DNA of 42,457 nt from Streptomyces carpinensis (lineage in GTDB: Bacteria; Actinomycetota; Actinomycetes; Streptomycetales; Streptomycetaceae), in NCBI RefSeq assembly GCF_002154505.1, contig NZ_MUBM01000076.1:347-42803 (forward strand). The letters are read 5' to 3'. Made by a program: the position numbers and the translations under genes. The notes under the pieces are model-generated. The model did no database searches, was not told where the DNA came from, and was given only the letters and a program-made list of their open reading frames with translations. Shown in pieces: positions 21,947 through 31,153 of this stretch. Numbering within the stretch: the stretch's first letter is position 1; each line of letters starts with the position of its first letter.

Positions 21947-23911
21947 TCAGGACGAGGGCGGGCGCATCCGGAAGTCGTAGCGCGCCGGAAGTTCCTCGCC
22001 GCCGATCCGGTCCCACACCCGGCCGAGTCGCTCGTCGCCCTCGCGCAGGTCGGCGACCTCGAAGCCCTCGTCGAAGACGGCCCGCGCCTCGGCACGCCGT
22101 CCCTCGGCGAGCAGCAACTCGGCCTGAAGCAGCCGGAACCGGCCACGCTCCCGGGTCGCCGGGTGCAGCCGCTGCCACACCGAGCGCGCGTCCGCCGGGC
22201 GCCGTACCCGTAGCAGCGCCTCGATGGCCTCACGTCCGAGCGCGGCGGTGGCCGCGGTCCACGCCTCGCCGTTGTCGCGCCGTTCGTGGCACAGGTCGTC
22301 GAAGGCCTCGGCGTACCGGTCGGCGGCCCGCTCCTCGTGGCCGGCCTCCTGGTCGGCGACGGCGAGGCAGCGCAGCAACGGCCAGACGGACGGCGCCAGT
22401 TCCAGCGCCCGCTCCCAGCTGCGCACCGCCTGAGCCCGGTCACCTGCGTGCCACTGGGCCACACCGAGGTGGTACTCGGTGAGCGGGGCGGCCGGGGCCG
22501 TCTCCAGCAGGTCCCGCCAGTGCGGGGCGACCAGTGTCTCGCCCGGCGGCCGGACCCGGCGCGGCTCGGGGAAGGAGCCCGAGCTCAGCAGCTCCCGCCA
22601 GGGCTCCTGCGCCTCGCCGAGGGTGGACTCGGGGAACGGCGTGCCCGGCAGCTTCCAGCCGGCGCGCAGCACTTCGAGCGCGCCCCAGCCGGATCCGGTG
22701 CCGAGGATCTCGCCCGGCTCGGCGTCGGCGTACGGCTTCCAGGCCGCGTATGCGGCCTCCACGTCGGCACGGGGCAGCGCGGCCTCCAGCCGTGCCTCGG
22801 TCTGCCGGACGACGGTGTCCCACTCCCCCGTCGGCTTCGGTGCGTCGAGGGGGCCGTAGGACTCCAGCCACGCCACCTCGCTCTCCGCCTCCAGCCGTAC
22901 GTGTTCCAGCTGGGTACGGGCGAGACCGGCCTGGATCTCGCAGTAGCCGCCGGTGCCCGGTTCGGTCAGCCACTGCTGCCAGCGGCGCCCGCCGGGACCC
23001 GCGCCCCAGACGAACAGCTTGCGGCCACGGAGCACGTCGGTGGAGGTCTGCACCAGCCCGTCGCCGGACTCGTCGAGGGCGGCGATCCAGCGGCGCCGTC
23101 CGTCGGGCACCTCGTAGAAGTAGTCGGCCGCGTAGGCGCCGGCCTGCGGGTACGTCCGGTCGACGCCGTCGTACGCCGGGACCGGCACCCGGCGCAGCCG
23201 GCGCTCGTGGCCGAAGTACCAGGCCTCCTCGGCGGGGACGACCACCCGGCGTTCCTCGGGCACGGCGATGTTGGACCACCAGTAGGTCGGCACCGGCCTC
23301 TCGTGAGGGTTGCGGATGCGGACGCCGACGTGCAGGAAGTCGGAGCCGTCCGGCAGCCACAGGTCGACCTGGAAGGGCAGGTCGCGCAGCCGTTCCCACT
23401 CCCACAGGCGCAGCATCGAGCCGCCGTCGGGGGCGGGGACGAGGGCGGCGTGCAGGGGCGAGCAGGAGAGGGTGGTGTGGCCGGTGGCGCCGATGTTCCA
23501 CTCGATGCCGCCGGAGAACCAGGCGCCGTTGAGGGCGAAGTTGGCGGGCTGGAACACCGGGTTGCGGTAGAGGAGTTCCCGGCCGCTGGGCTTGTGCACG
23601 AGGGATGCGACGCGGCCGCCGAGGCCGGGGAGCACGGTGGCGCGCAGCCGGTCGTTCTCGAGGACGAGGGTGTCGATCCGGCGCGGCTCGCGCGTTCTGC
23701 CGTAGCCGTCGCGGACCCGCACCGGCAGCAGGCTGTGCAACGGGGCGTAGCCGACCTGCCGGGCCATGTCGTGCGGCAGGTCGGTCCTGTCCCGGTCCTC
23801 GATGTGGTGGACCTCGTCGAGCGGGCGCAGCGCGGGCAGCGGGTTGTCCGGCCCGAGTGCTGCGGCGGGCAGCGTCAGTACCTCACGTCGGATCGTCGTC
23901 ACAACGACCAT
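21947..23911 (-). CDS. DUF5107 domain protein with C-terminal TPR-like region
   Basis: A 654-residue cytosolic protein. The N-terminal 310 residues form a galactose-mutarotase-like beta-sandwich assigned to DUF5107 (LVLENDRLRATVLPGLGGRV, NFALNGAWFSGGIEWNIG, PVPTYWWSNIAVPEERRVVV). The rest contains TPR-like helices (EYHLGVAQWHAGDRAQAVRS, LELAPSVWPLLRCLAVADQE). Relatives are linked to carbohydrate metabolism, so sugar recognition is plausible but unproven. ATG 23911 is used; GTG 23902 (MTTIRREV) is an alternative. No operon partner is visible. The 153-base gap to the divergent DUF6204 gene shows nothing firm. Confidence 0.85.
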   Translation of the reverse strand: MVVVTTIRREVLTLPAAALGPDNPLPALRPLDEVHHIEDRDRTDLPHDMARQVGYAPLHSLLPVRVRDGYGRTREPRRIDTLVLENDRLRATVLPGLGGRVASLVHKPSGRELLYRNPVFQPANFALNGAWFSGGIEWNIGATGHTTLSCSPLHAALVPAPDGGSMLRLWEWERLRDLPFQVDLWLPDGSDFLHVGVRIRNPHERPVPTYWWSNIAVPEERRVVVPAEEAWYFGHERRLRRVPVPAYDGVDRTYPQAGAYAADYFYEVPDGRRRWIAALDESGDGLVQTSTDVLRGRKLFVWGAGPGGRRWQQWLTEPGTGGYCEIQAGLARTQLEHVRLEAESEVAWLESYGPLDAPKPTGEWDTVVRQTEARLEAALPRADVEAAYAAWKPYADAEPGEILGTGSGWGALEVLRAGWKLPGTPFPESTLGEAQEPWRELLSSGSFPEPRRVRPPGETLVAPHWRDLLETAPAAPLTEYHLGVAQWHAGDRAQAVRSWERALELAPSVWPLLRCLAVADQEAGHEERAADRYAEAFDDLCHERRDNGEAWTAATAALGREAIEALLRVRRPADARSVWQRLHPATRERGRFRLLQAELLLAEGRRAEARAVFDEGFEVADLREGDERLGRVWDRIGGEELPARYDFRMRPPSS

Positions 23912-24064
23912 GGAAGCCGCTCGCCCGTGAGCTGACCAGGGGCGGCGCCGGTCAGGATTGCGCAAAGGCGCCCGGCGAAACCCGGTGGGCGGCCCCCCGT
24001 CCGGCGACGTACAGTCGGTCCTTCGGCGCCGCAGGCGATGGATGTCGAGGAGTACGGAGAGGCG

Positions 24065-24412
24065 ATGAGCGAGCAGCACACCTACCGGGTGATCGTCCGG
24101 GGCACCTGGGACGGGCTGACCGAGGAGGCGCGGGCGCGGCTGCTCGCCGAGGCGGCCGACCACGGGATGACGAGCATGCGGTTCACGCAGGAGGGCTCGC
24201 TGTCGTACGAGCCGTCGCCGCTGAAGCACTTCTCGATGCGCTACGTCGTGGTCTGCGACGCGCAGGACGGTGAGGAGATGGCGGCCGCGATCGCGGAGGA
24301 CCGCGCCGAGACCGCGCTGCGCGCTCTCGGCTACGGCTTTTGTGGCCTGAGGTCGACCGTCACGGATCTCGACACCATGAAGATCAACCGCAAGTCCGCA
24401 TCTCGGCGGTGA
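24065..24412 (+). CDS. DUF6204 family protein
   Basis: A 115-residue small soluble protein with a ferredoxin-like strand pattern (HTYRVIVRGTWDGLTEEARA, KHFSMRYVVVCDAQDGEEMA). It ends with LRSTVTDLDTMKINRK. I recognise the family from its conserved MKINRK end, but no function is known. ATG 24065 is preceded by GGAGAGG. Its last 29 bases overlap the convergent GNAT gene. Confidence 0.8.
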   Translation: MSEQHTYRVIVRGTWDGLTEEARARLLAEAADHGMTSMRFTQEGSLSYEPSPLKHFSMRYVVVCDAQDGEEMAAAIAEDRAETALRALGYGFCGLRSTVTDLDTMKINRKSASRR

Positions 24413-24935
24413 TGGCCCACCGTTCGTGGTCCCGCCAGGCGCCGTCGATGTAGAGCATGTCGGGCGAGTAGCCCTCCAGGCGGAAGCCGCAGGACCGGGC
24501 GAGGGCGATGGAGGCGGTGTTGCCCGGCTGGACGTTGATCTCCAGCCGGTGCAGGCCCATGGGCCCCAAGGCGTAGCCGACGACGAGGTTCAGGGCCTCC
24601 TTCATCAGCCCGCGCCCGGCGGCGTGTGCGAAGGCGCCGTAGCCGAGGGCGCCGGAGCGGAAGGCGCCCTGGACGATGTTGTTGATGTTGATGTATCCGG
24701 CGATGGCGCCGTCGTCCTTCTCGCAGACCAGGAAGCCGGCCCGGGCCGGGTCGTCGATCAGCCGTCCCGCGTAGGTGGCGTAGGTGTCGGCCGTGGACGG
24801 CGGGTAGAGCCACGGGTGGTGCAGTTCCCGGCTCTCCCGCACGCGGGTGGTGAACTCCGCGCCGTCGTCCTGCGTGAAGCTCCGGATACCGACGCGGGGG
24901 CCCTCGGCGAGGTAGCGGGATGCGGTGTGCGGCAT
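24384..24935 (-). CDS. GNAT family N-acetyltransferase (RimJ/RimL-like)
   Basis: A 183-residue acetyltransferase of the RimJ/RimL/SpeG type that transfers acetyl from acetyl-CoA to an amine or protein N terminus. The core runs from GPRVGIRSFTQDDGAEFTTR to DDGAIAGYININNI (motif D). It continues with GYGAFAHAAGRGLMKEALNL (acetyl-CoA pyrophosphate loop) and LEINVQPGNTASIALARSCG (motif B, the N-S-I/S type). The substrate is unknown. The 3' end overlaps the DUF6204 gene tail-to-tail by 29 bases. Confidence 0.88.
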   Translation of the reverse strand: MPHTASRYLAEGPRVGIRSFTQDDGAEFTTRVRESRELHHPWLYPPSTADTYATYAGRLIDDPARAGFLVCEKDDGAIAGYININNIVQGAFRSGALGYGAFAHAAGRGLMKEALNLVVGYALGPMGLHRLEINVQPGNTASIALARSCGFRLEGYSPDMLYIDGAWRDHERWAITAEMRTCG

Positions 24936-24969
24936 CCCGCCACCCTACGCGGGCGCGTGCGCCGACGGC

Positions 24970-26751
24970 TCAGTCGGCCACCACCGGCAGCCGGAGCACT
25001 CCGGTGTCCGCCGGTGAGGCGGTCACGGTGACCGGCTTGACGCCCCGGTTCCCGAAGTAGGCGTCGTCGCTCGCCGCGATCACGAACCGCAGCCGGTGCC
25101 CTCGCTCGTACCGGTGCACGATGCCCGGGAGGGTCACCGTGAAGCTCCGGGTCACGTCGGGCACGCGCACCGGCGCGACCAGCCGGTGGACCAGCGTCCG
25201 GGTGCCGTCGGGGGCCACGTCGTACAGCTTGGCGAACAGCACGAGTCTGTCGGCGGCGTCTGACGAGCGCTGCGTGCGCTCCGCCTTCGGCGAGATCACC
25301 TTCAGCGTGGCCCGGGGTGCGCCGACGACGTCGACGGCGTGTGTCAGCGGCGCGCTGGTCCAGGCGAGGTAGGTGCCCTCGGTGTCGTACGGCGCGGGGT
25401 CGGGCAGCCCGACGACCCCGGCGAGCGAGCTCTCCGAATGGCTGGTGGGGACCAGCCAGTTGCTGTAGGTGCGGCTGCCGCGCGCGACCTTGCGGCGGTC
25501 GTCGACGAGACTTCCGTCGCCGGAGAGGTAGAGCGTCCGGCTGAGCGCGGGGACCTGGCCGGCGGTGGCGTAGGTGTGGCCGGGGTCGGTGATCCAGTCC
25601 CGGTAGTAGGCGAAGTCGGGCCCGGTGTCGGTGTTCCGGCGCCGGTGCAGGTAGCGGTCGAACCAGGCGAGGACGCGTCTGCCCACGTAGCTCGTCTCCA
25701 GGTTTCCCTTGGACAGGTCGAGTTCGCCGGCGGCGGGGTCGGTCAGGCCTCCGCTGTGGCCCCAGGACTGCCAGATCATCTTGGCCTCGGTGCCCTGGGC
25801 TTTGAGCGTGCGGTAGGTGGCGGTGGCCTCGTTGAGGTTGAACAGGCTGTCGGCCTGGCCCTGGATCAGCAGGGTGGGGGCCTTCACCCGGTCGAGGTAG
25901 GACACCGGGGAGACGCTGCGGGCGTAGGCGAGCAGTTGCCGCGTGCGGTCGGGCGGGTAGCCGCCCGAGTTGAGGGTGCGCACGGTGTCGCAGGCCCTGG
26001 TCACGAAGTGCAGGCAGGCGAGGGAGTTGATACGGGAGGGGTCGAGGGCGGGCTGCGTCAGCGGCTGGGTCTCTCCCATGAGGTAGAAGCCGTTGGTCCA
26101 CTGCCATTTGAAGGCGCCGGGCACCGCGGCGGCGCCGACGGCGTTGTTCGGGTCGAGGGAGTAGGCGAGGTCGTTCCAGGTGATCATCGGGATCAGGGCG
26201 TCGACGCGGTGGTCGACGGCGGCCGTGGCCAGTTGGACGGCGCCGCCGTAGGAACCGCCGATCATGCCGACGCGCGGGTCGCCGGTGCCGTCGAGGGTGA
26301 CGTAGTCGGCCCGGGTGCCGTCGTCGGCGCCGCGCTTTCCGGCGAGGAAGTCGATCAGTCCGGAGGCGGCCCGGCCGTCGATGTCCGGGTCGTCGAGGGA
26401 GATCAGGCAACCGGACTTGCCGAAGCCGAGGCCGGAGTAGACGAGGGAGACGTATCCCCGCTGGGCGAAGGCCTTGCCGATGGCGCCGGTCGAGCCGTCG
26501 TCCTTGCTGCCGCCGAATCCGTTGGTGGCGAGGACGGCGGGCGCGGGGTGGGCGCGGTCCACGCCGGCGGGCCGGTACAGGTCGGCGTCGACGGTGCACG
26601 TGCGCTCGCCCGCGCGGACCGTGAACTTCAGCGGTGTGACGTCGTACTGGCCGGCGGCGGACGAGGGGGTGGTGAGCGCGAGGGGTGCGGTGAGCGCGGC
26701 GCCGAGGGCCAGGACGACGGCGGCGCGGGATCTGGGCACACGACGGGACAC
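24970..26751 (-). CDS. Secreted CocE/NonD-family hydrolase (X-Pro dipeptidyl-peptidase-like)
   Basis: A 593-residue exported alpha/beta hydrolase. The signal peptide has basic VSRRVPRSRA, a hydrophobic core VVLALGAALTAPLAL and a likely cut after SSAA at about 33. The nucleophile elbow GGSYGG puts Ser at about 167. A histidine candidate lies in WGHSGG. The C-terminal 200 residues form the jelly-roll domain of the family (RTFTV-type strands, GHRLRFVIAASDDAYF). Relatives cleave acyl-proline peptides, cocaine-like esters or cephalosporin esters. The GTG start follows GGAGGT. A TetR-type operator lies 27 bases upstream. Confidence 0.9.
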   Translation of the reverse strand: MSRRVPRSRAAVVLALGAALTAPLALTTPSSAAGQYDVTPLKFTVRAGERTCTVDADLYRPAGVDRAHPAPAVLATNGFGGSKDDGSTGAIGKAFAQRGYVSLVYSGLGFGKSGCLISLDDPDIDGRAASGLIDFLAGKRGADDGTRADYVTLDGTGDPRVGMIGGSYGGAVQLATAAVDHRVDALIPMITWNDLAYSLDPNNAVGAAAVPGAFKWQWTNGFYLMGETQPLTQPALDPSRINSLACLHFVTRACDTVRTLNSGGYPPDRTRQLLAYARSVSPVSYLDRVKAPTLLIQGQADSLFNLNEATATYRTLKAQGTEAKMIWQSWGHSGGLTDPAAGELDLSKGNLETSYVGRRVLAWFDRYLHRRRNTDTGPDFAYYRDWITDPGHTYATAGQVPALSRTLYLSGDGSLVDDRRKVARGSRTYSNWLVPTSHSESSLAGVVGLPDPAPYDTEGTYLAWTSAPLTHAVDVVGAPRATLKVISPKAERTQRSSDAADRLVLFAKLYDVAPDGTRTLVHRLVAPVRVPDVTRSFTVTLPGIVHRYERGHRLRFVIAASDDAYFGNRGVKPVTVTASPADTGVLRLPVVAD

Positions 26752-26777
26752 GAGACCTCCACACTGAGGGCAACCCG

Positions 26778-26795
26778 ACTTACCGACCGGTAAGT
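26778..26795. promoter_or_regulatory. TetR-type palindromic operator upstream of the CocE-like gene
   Basis: Perfect 8-bp arms ACTTACCG/CGGTAAGT with a 2-base centre. The TTACCGACCGGTAA core resembles many TetR-family operators. Its position, 27-44 bases before the minus-strand start, is where a repressor would block a promoter. No TetR gene is in this window. Confidence 0.65.
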
Positions 26796-26814
26796 ACCGG
26801 CCGGATTCATGCTG

Positions 26815-26826
26815 TGACACGTGTCA
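26815..26826. promoter_or_regulatory. Second 12-bp palindrome TGACACGTGTCA
   Basis: A perfect 12-bp palindrome 20 bases beyond the TetR-type operator. It may be another regulator site for the same promoter. The regulator is not identifiable. Confidence 0.35.
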
Positions 26827-26908
26827 GACGGCGTCAATCACTCAAACAGAGGTTTCTTGACGGAGATTCAGCAGAGCTCGTGGCCGGATTCCGTGGCGAG
26901 GACGCGGT

Positions 26909-26929
26909 GGGCGCACCGGCGGTGCACCC
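26909..26929 (-). terminator. Hairpin after the LD-carboxypeptidase gene
   Basis: Arms GGGcGCACC/GGTGCaCCC (one internal mismatch) around a GGC loop, 12 bases past the stop of the last gene in the peptidase operon. The surrounding DNA, 26827-26940, has no other feature I can support. Confidence 0.5.
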
Positions 26930-26940
26930 GGCGCCGCGGG

Positions 26941-27864
26941 TCAGCGCAGGGCAGGCTCGTCCAGCGTCAACATGCCCGCTTCGGCGTCCAGTTCGGCCGC
27001 GACTCCGAAGGGAATCGTCAACGCCCCTTCGCAGTGACCGAAACCGAACTCCTCGGCGACGGGGACCGGGAGCCCGCCGAGCCGGTCGGCGAACAGGGCC
27101 CGCACCCGGTCGCCGCCCTCGCAGTCCACCCACGAACCGAGCAGCACCCCACGCACGTCGTCGAGCCATCCGGCGCGCAGCAGCTGGGTGAGATAACGGT
27201 CCAGGCGGTACGTCTCCTCGCCCACGTCCTCCAGGCACAGCAGGCCACCGGCCGCCGAGGGCCGCGCACACGGGGTCCCGAGGTCGGCGGCGAGCAGGGC
27301 CAGGCAACCGCCGAGGGTGACGCCCCGGGCCCGCCCGGGGACCAGGGCCGTACCGCCGGAGGCGATGGTGCGGACCGTCTCGGGCTCGAAGAGGGTCGCC
27401 TTCAGGTGGTCCTGCGCCCGGGCGCTCTTGACGAAGTCGGCACCGGCGGCCATCGGCCCGTGCAGGGTGACCAGACCCAGGCGGGTGGCGAAGGCCTCGT
27501 GCAGCGCGGTGATGTCGCTGAAGCCGACGAAGACCTTCGGTCCCGCCGACCGCATCGCCTCCCAGTCGAGCAGGTCGACCATCCGCTGAACCCCGTATCC
27601 GCCCCGGGCGCACAGCACCGCGTCGACCGCCGGATCGCACCACGCGCTCTGCAGATCGGCGGCGCGGTCGGCGTCGGCCCCGGCCAGGTAGTCGAACGTG
27701 CCGTGCCGGTCCAGCACGTGCGGGGCCACCACGGGGTCCAGGTCCCAGCCGCGCAGCACGTCGAGACCGGCCTGCAGCCGTTCCTCGGGCACCGGCCCGC
27801 TGGGTGCGACGACGGCCACGCGGGCGCCGGGGGCGAGCCGCGCGGGGCGCAGGAGTTCCTTCAC
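26941..27864 (-). CDS. LD-carboxypeptidase (S66 family)
   Basis: A 307-residue S66 serine peptidase of the LdcA/MccF type, which trims L,D bonds of murein peptides or inactivates peptide-nucleotides. The nucleophile is in VGFSDITAL (Ser about 116), the glutamate in CLEDVGEETYRLDRYLTQLL (about 212-217) and the histidine in GFGHCEGALTIPFG (about 277). The start region LAPGARVAVVAPSGPVPEER is typical. No signal peptide is seen, so it is cytosolic recycling-type. Its GTG start overlaps the stop of the S9 peptidase gene. Confidence 0.9.
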   Translation of the reverse strand: MKELLRPARLAPGARVAVVAPSGPVPEERLQAGLDVLRGWDLDPVVAPHVLDRHGTFDYLAGADADRAADLQSAWCDPAVDAVLCARGGYGVQRMVDLLDWEAMRSAGPKVFVGFSDITALHEAFATRLGLVTLHGPMAAGADFVKSARAQDHLKATLFEPETVRTIASGGTALVPGRARGVTLGGCLALLAADLGTPCARPSAAGGLLCLEDVGEETYRLDRYLTQLLRAGWLDDVRGVLLGSWVDCEGGDRVRALFADRLGGLPVPVAEEFGFGHCEGALTIPFGVAAELDAEAGMLTLDEPALR

Positions 27865-29828
27865 GTGCCGAGCTCCAGGGTCGGGATGCCTGCCGGGTCG
27901 AGGTCGAACACCTGAGCGTACAGCGACAGCTCCGCCTCCAGGGCCCGCACCATCGTCTCGGCCCGCCGGAACCCGTGCCCCTCGCCCTCGAACGTGAGGT
28001 ACGCGTGCGGCACTTGCCGCCCCTTGAGCCGGGCCAGGAACCGCTCGCACTGCACCGGCGGGCAGATCACGTCGTCCAGGCCCTGAAGCAGCAGGAAGGG
28101 CGCCGTGATCCGGTCGGCGCGCTCGGCGGGCGACCGCTCGGCGTACCGCTCCGGCACCTCGGCGAGCGGCCCGACCAGGCTCTCCAGGTACTGCGACTCG
28201 AAGTCATGGGTCTCCCCCGTGCCCCAGCCGGTCAGGTCGAGGATCGGGTAGATGATCGTGCCGCAGGCGTACACGTCGGTGGTGGCCAGGGAGGCGGCGC
28301 TGGTCCACCCGCCGGCGCTGCCGCCCCGGACCGCCAGCCGGGCGCGGTCGGCGGTGCCCTCCTCGGCCAGGGCGAGCGCGACGGCCGCACAGTCCTCGAC
28401 GTCGACGACGCCCCACTGCTCGCGCAGGCGGTTGCGGTACTCCCGGCCGTGCCCGGTCGAGCCGCCGTAGTTGACCTCCGCAACGCCGATGCCCCGCGAG
28501 GTGAAGTAGGCGATCTCCAGGTCCAGCACGAGCGGGGCCCGGCTGGTGGGTCCGCCGTGCGCCCACACGACGTAGGGCGGCAGCTCCCCGTCGGACGCCC
28601 GGCAGCCGGGGTTGCGGGGCGCATAGACGTGGGCGTGGACGTCGCGGCCGCCGGGCCCGGTGAAGGTGCGGATCCGCGGCTCGGGGTGGTACGCGGGATC
28701 GACCGCGTCCTTGTGGGCGGCGCCGATCACCCGGGCGTGGCCCGTGCGGGTGTTCAGCTCCACGACCTCGTAGGAGCTGTGCGGGCCGGCGCCGACGGCC
28801 ACCACCCGCTCGCCGTGCGCCGCGAGCGTGGCGTCGAACTCGCTCCAGGGGCCCGCCGCGTCGACGACCTCGCCGGTCTCCGGGTCGAGTATGCCGAGGA
28901 CGGCGGCGCCCCGGCCGTGCACGACGGCGATCAGTCCGCTGTCCAGCGGTGCGAACCAGCGCTGACCGAGCTTCCACAGCGGCCCGCCGAACTCCTCCTG
29001 GCGGGGGCACAGCGGACGGGAGCCGCCTTGGAGATCGGCCCGGTAGAGGTTCCACCAGCCGCTGCGGTCGCTGACGTACAGCAGCGAACCGTCGGCGGCC
29101 CATTCGGCCTGGGGAATGGATTCCTCCGGGCCGCCGGCGCAAGTCCGGGGCTCGCCGAAAGTGCCGTCCCCGGTGACCTCCGCCATCATCAGTTCCGTAC
29201 CGTCCCACGGCATCCGGGGGTGGTCCCAGGCCAGCCACACCGCCCGCCGTCCGTCGGGCGAGAGACGGGCGCCGGTCACGAACCGGTGCCGGTCGTCGGT
29301 GAGTTCGCGCACCGCGCCGCGGTCCTCGGCCGCCGAGCCGTCCAGCGGTACGGCGGCCAGGACACGCCGTACGTCGGTGGGCCCGTCGCCGGTGAACTCC
29401 TCCAGCACGCACCAGACCTCGCCGCGCTCTGCGAGCACCTGCGGGTCGGCCCAGCGCAGTCCGCCGCCCACCGGTGAGACCGGCGTGAGCGGGCGCGGCT
29501 CACCGCCGGGCCGCAGGAGATACAGCCGCTGGTCGGCGAAGTTCACGAACACCACGAGCGCCGCGCCGCCTTGGACCGCCCCCGCCCACGGGCGGCCGCC
29601 GTACTCGATGACCCGGCTGCGCACGTTCCACGGCGCCGGCAGGACCGACTCCTCCGTGCTCCCGGCGCTCCGCCGCACCAGCGTCCGCCGGCCGCCCTCG
29701 GCGGGCCGCGGCTCGGTCCACCACACCTCGTCGCCGACGAAGCCCACGAACTCCGGCTTGCCGTCGTGTGCGGCGGCGAGGGCCGCGTCGATCGGCGACG
29801 GCCAGGAACCGTACGGCAGGGTCTGCAC
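27861..29828 (-). CDS. S9 family prolyl-oligopeptidase-like peptidase
   Basis: A 655-residue cytosolic S9 peptidase (acylaminoacyl-peptidase/dipeptidyl-peptidase type). The N-terminal 380 residues form a beta-propeller with repeats such as FVTGARLSPDGRRAVWLAWD and AEWAADGSLLYVSDRSGWWN. The C-terminal alpha/beta hydrolase has the nucleophile GGSAGGWTS, an Asp in LQGLDDVICP and a His in GEGHGFRRAE. GTG 29828 is preceded by GGGAGAG and lies 20 bases after the M20 stop. It overlaps the next gene's start. It likely cleaves short peptides inside the cell. Confidence 0.9.
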   Translation of the reverse strand: MQTLPYGSWPSPIDAALAAAHDGKPEFVGFVGDEVWWTEPRPAEGGRRTLVRRSAGSTEESVLPAPWNVRSRVIEYGGRPWAGAVQGGAALVVFVNFADQRLYLLRPGGEPRPLTPVSPVGGGLRWADPQVLAERGEVWCVLEEFTGDGPTDVRRVLAAVPLDGSAAEDRGAVRELTDDRHRFVTGARLSPDGRRAVWLAWDHPRMPWDGTELMMAEVTGDGTFGEPRTCAGGPEESIPQAEWAADGSLLYVSDRSGWWNLYRADLQGGSRPLCPRQEEFGGPLWKLGQRWFAPLDSGLIAVVHGRGAAVLGILDPETGEVVDAAGPWSEFDATLAAHGERVVAVGAGPHSSYEVVELNTRTGHARVIGAAHKDAVDPAYHPEPRIRTFTGPGGRDVHAHVYAPRNPGCRASDGELPPYVVWAHGGPTSRAPLVLDLEIAYFTSRGIGVAEVNYGGSTGHGREYRNRLREQWGVVDVEDCAAVALALAEEGTADRARLAVRGGSAGGWTSAASLATTDVYACGTIIYPILDLTGWGTGETHDFESQYLESLVGPLAEVPERYAERSPAERADRITAPFLLLQGLDDVICPPVQCERFLARLKGRQVPHAYLTFEGEGHGFRRAETMVRALEAELSLYAQVFDLDPAGIPTLELGT

Positions 29829-29848
29829 TGCTGTCTCTCCCAACTCGC

Positions 29849-31153
29849 TCAGGACGTCCGCAGGAAGCGGTCGAGGACACGGACGCCGAAGTGCAGCGCC
29901 TCGACCGGGACCCGCTCGTCGACGCCGTGGAACATGTGGTGGTAGTCGAAGCCCTCGGGCAGCTTCAGCGGCGAGAAGCCGTAGCCGGTGATGCCGAGCC
30001 GCGAGAACTGCTTGGCGTCGGTGCCGCCCGCCATGCAGTACGGCACCACGTGTCCCTCGGGCGCGAACTCCTCGACCGCGGCCCGCATCGCCGCGAACGT
30101 CGGCGAGTCGACCGGCGCCTGGAGGGCCACCTCCCGGTGATGGAACTCCCAGTCCACGTCCGGGCCGGTCAGCTGGTCCAGGGTGGTGCGGAACTCCTCC
30201 TCGCCACCGGGCAGGTACCGCCCGTCGACATGCGCGACGGCCTCCCCGGGAATCACGTTGATCTTGTAACCGGCGTCGAACATGGTCGGGTTGGCGCTGT
30301 TGCGCAGCGTGGCGTCGACGAGCCCCGCTGCCGGGCCCAGCTTGTCCAGGAGCGCGTCCACGTTGCGCAGGTCGGTGTCCACGCCGTACAGGGCGGCGAG
30401 TTCGGTGAGGGCCGCGCGGACGGTCGGGGTGAGGCGCAGGGGCCACTCGTGGGCGCCGATCCGGGCGACGGCGGCGGCGAGCCGGGTCACCGCGTTCTCC
30501 TTGTTGACCCGGGAGCCGTGGCCCGCCCGGCCCCGCGCGGTCAGCTTCAGCCAGGCGGTGCCGCGCTCACCGGCCGCGATGGGGTAGATCTGCCGGCCGG
30601 CGCCGTCGTGGAAGGTGAACGCGCCGGACTCGCTGACACCCTCGGAGCAGCCCTCGAACAACTCCGCGTGCTCCTCGGCCAGGAACCCCGCGCCGTCCTC
30701 GGCGCTGGCCTCCTCGTCGGCGGTGAAGGCGACCACCACGTCCCGGCGCGGCCGGACGCCCTCGCGGACCCAGGAGCGGACCACGGCGAGGATCATCGCG
30801 TCCATGTTCTTCATGTCCACCGCGCCCCGGCCCCACACGACGCCGTCGCGGATCTCGCCGGAGAACGGGTGCACGCTCCAGTCCTCCGCGCGCGCCGGCA
30901 CCACGTCCAGGTGGCCGTGGAGGAGCAGCGCGGGCGCCGCCGGGTCGCTGCCCTCGATGCGGGTGACGACGTTGGTCCGGCCCGGGGTGCGCTCCAACAG
31001 CAGGGGCTCCAGGCCGGCGCCGGACAGCTGTTCGGCGGCGTATTCGGCGGCCGGGCGCTCGCGGCAGTCGCCGCCGCCCCGGTTGGTGGTGTCGATGCGG
31101 ATCAGGTCGGACGTGAACCGGACGACCTCGTCCAGCGCCAGCGCATCAGCCAT
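29849..31153 (-). CDS. M20 family metallopeptidase
   Basis: A 434-residue M20-type zinc exopeptidase (ArgE/DapE/CPG2 superfamily). Metal ligands are visible in LLLHGHLDVVPA (His, Asp at about 81-83), GRGAVDMKNM (Asp about 113) and FTADEEAS (Glu 147-148), with the final His in the KFGV-like FGVRVLDRF end region. A lid domain spans about 190-300 (GRAGHGSRVNKENAVTRLA). It probably hydrolyses a dipeptide or N-acyl amino acid. Its start overlaps the M55 gene by 8 bases. Confidence 0.9.
   Translation of the reverse strand: MADALALDEVVRFTSDLIRIDTTNRGGGDCRERPAAEYAAEQLSGAGLEPLLLERTPGRTNVVTRIEGSDPAAPALLLHGHLDVVPARAEDWSVHPFSGEIRDGVVWGRGAVDMKNMDAMILAVVRSWVREGVRPRRDVVVAFTADEEASAEDGAGFLAEEHAELFEGCSEGVSESGAFTFHDGAGRQIYPIAAGERGTAWLKLTARGRAGHGSRVNKENAVTRLAAAVARIGAHEWPLRLTPTVRAALTELAALYGVDTDLRNVDALLDKLGPAAGLVDATLRNSANPTMFDAGYKINVIPGEAVAHVDGRYLPGGEEEFRTTLDQLTGPDVDWEFHHREVALQAPVDSPTFAAMRAAVEEFAPEGHVVPYCMAGGTDAKQFSRLGITGYGFSPLKLPEGFDYHHMFHGVDERVPVEALHFGVRVLDRFLRTS

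Noticed and set aside
26857..26862. TTGACG as a plus-strand -35 element
   Set aside because: No plus-strand gene follows; the region holds the terminator of the minus-strand peptidase operon.
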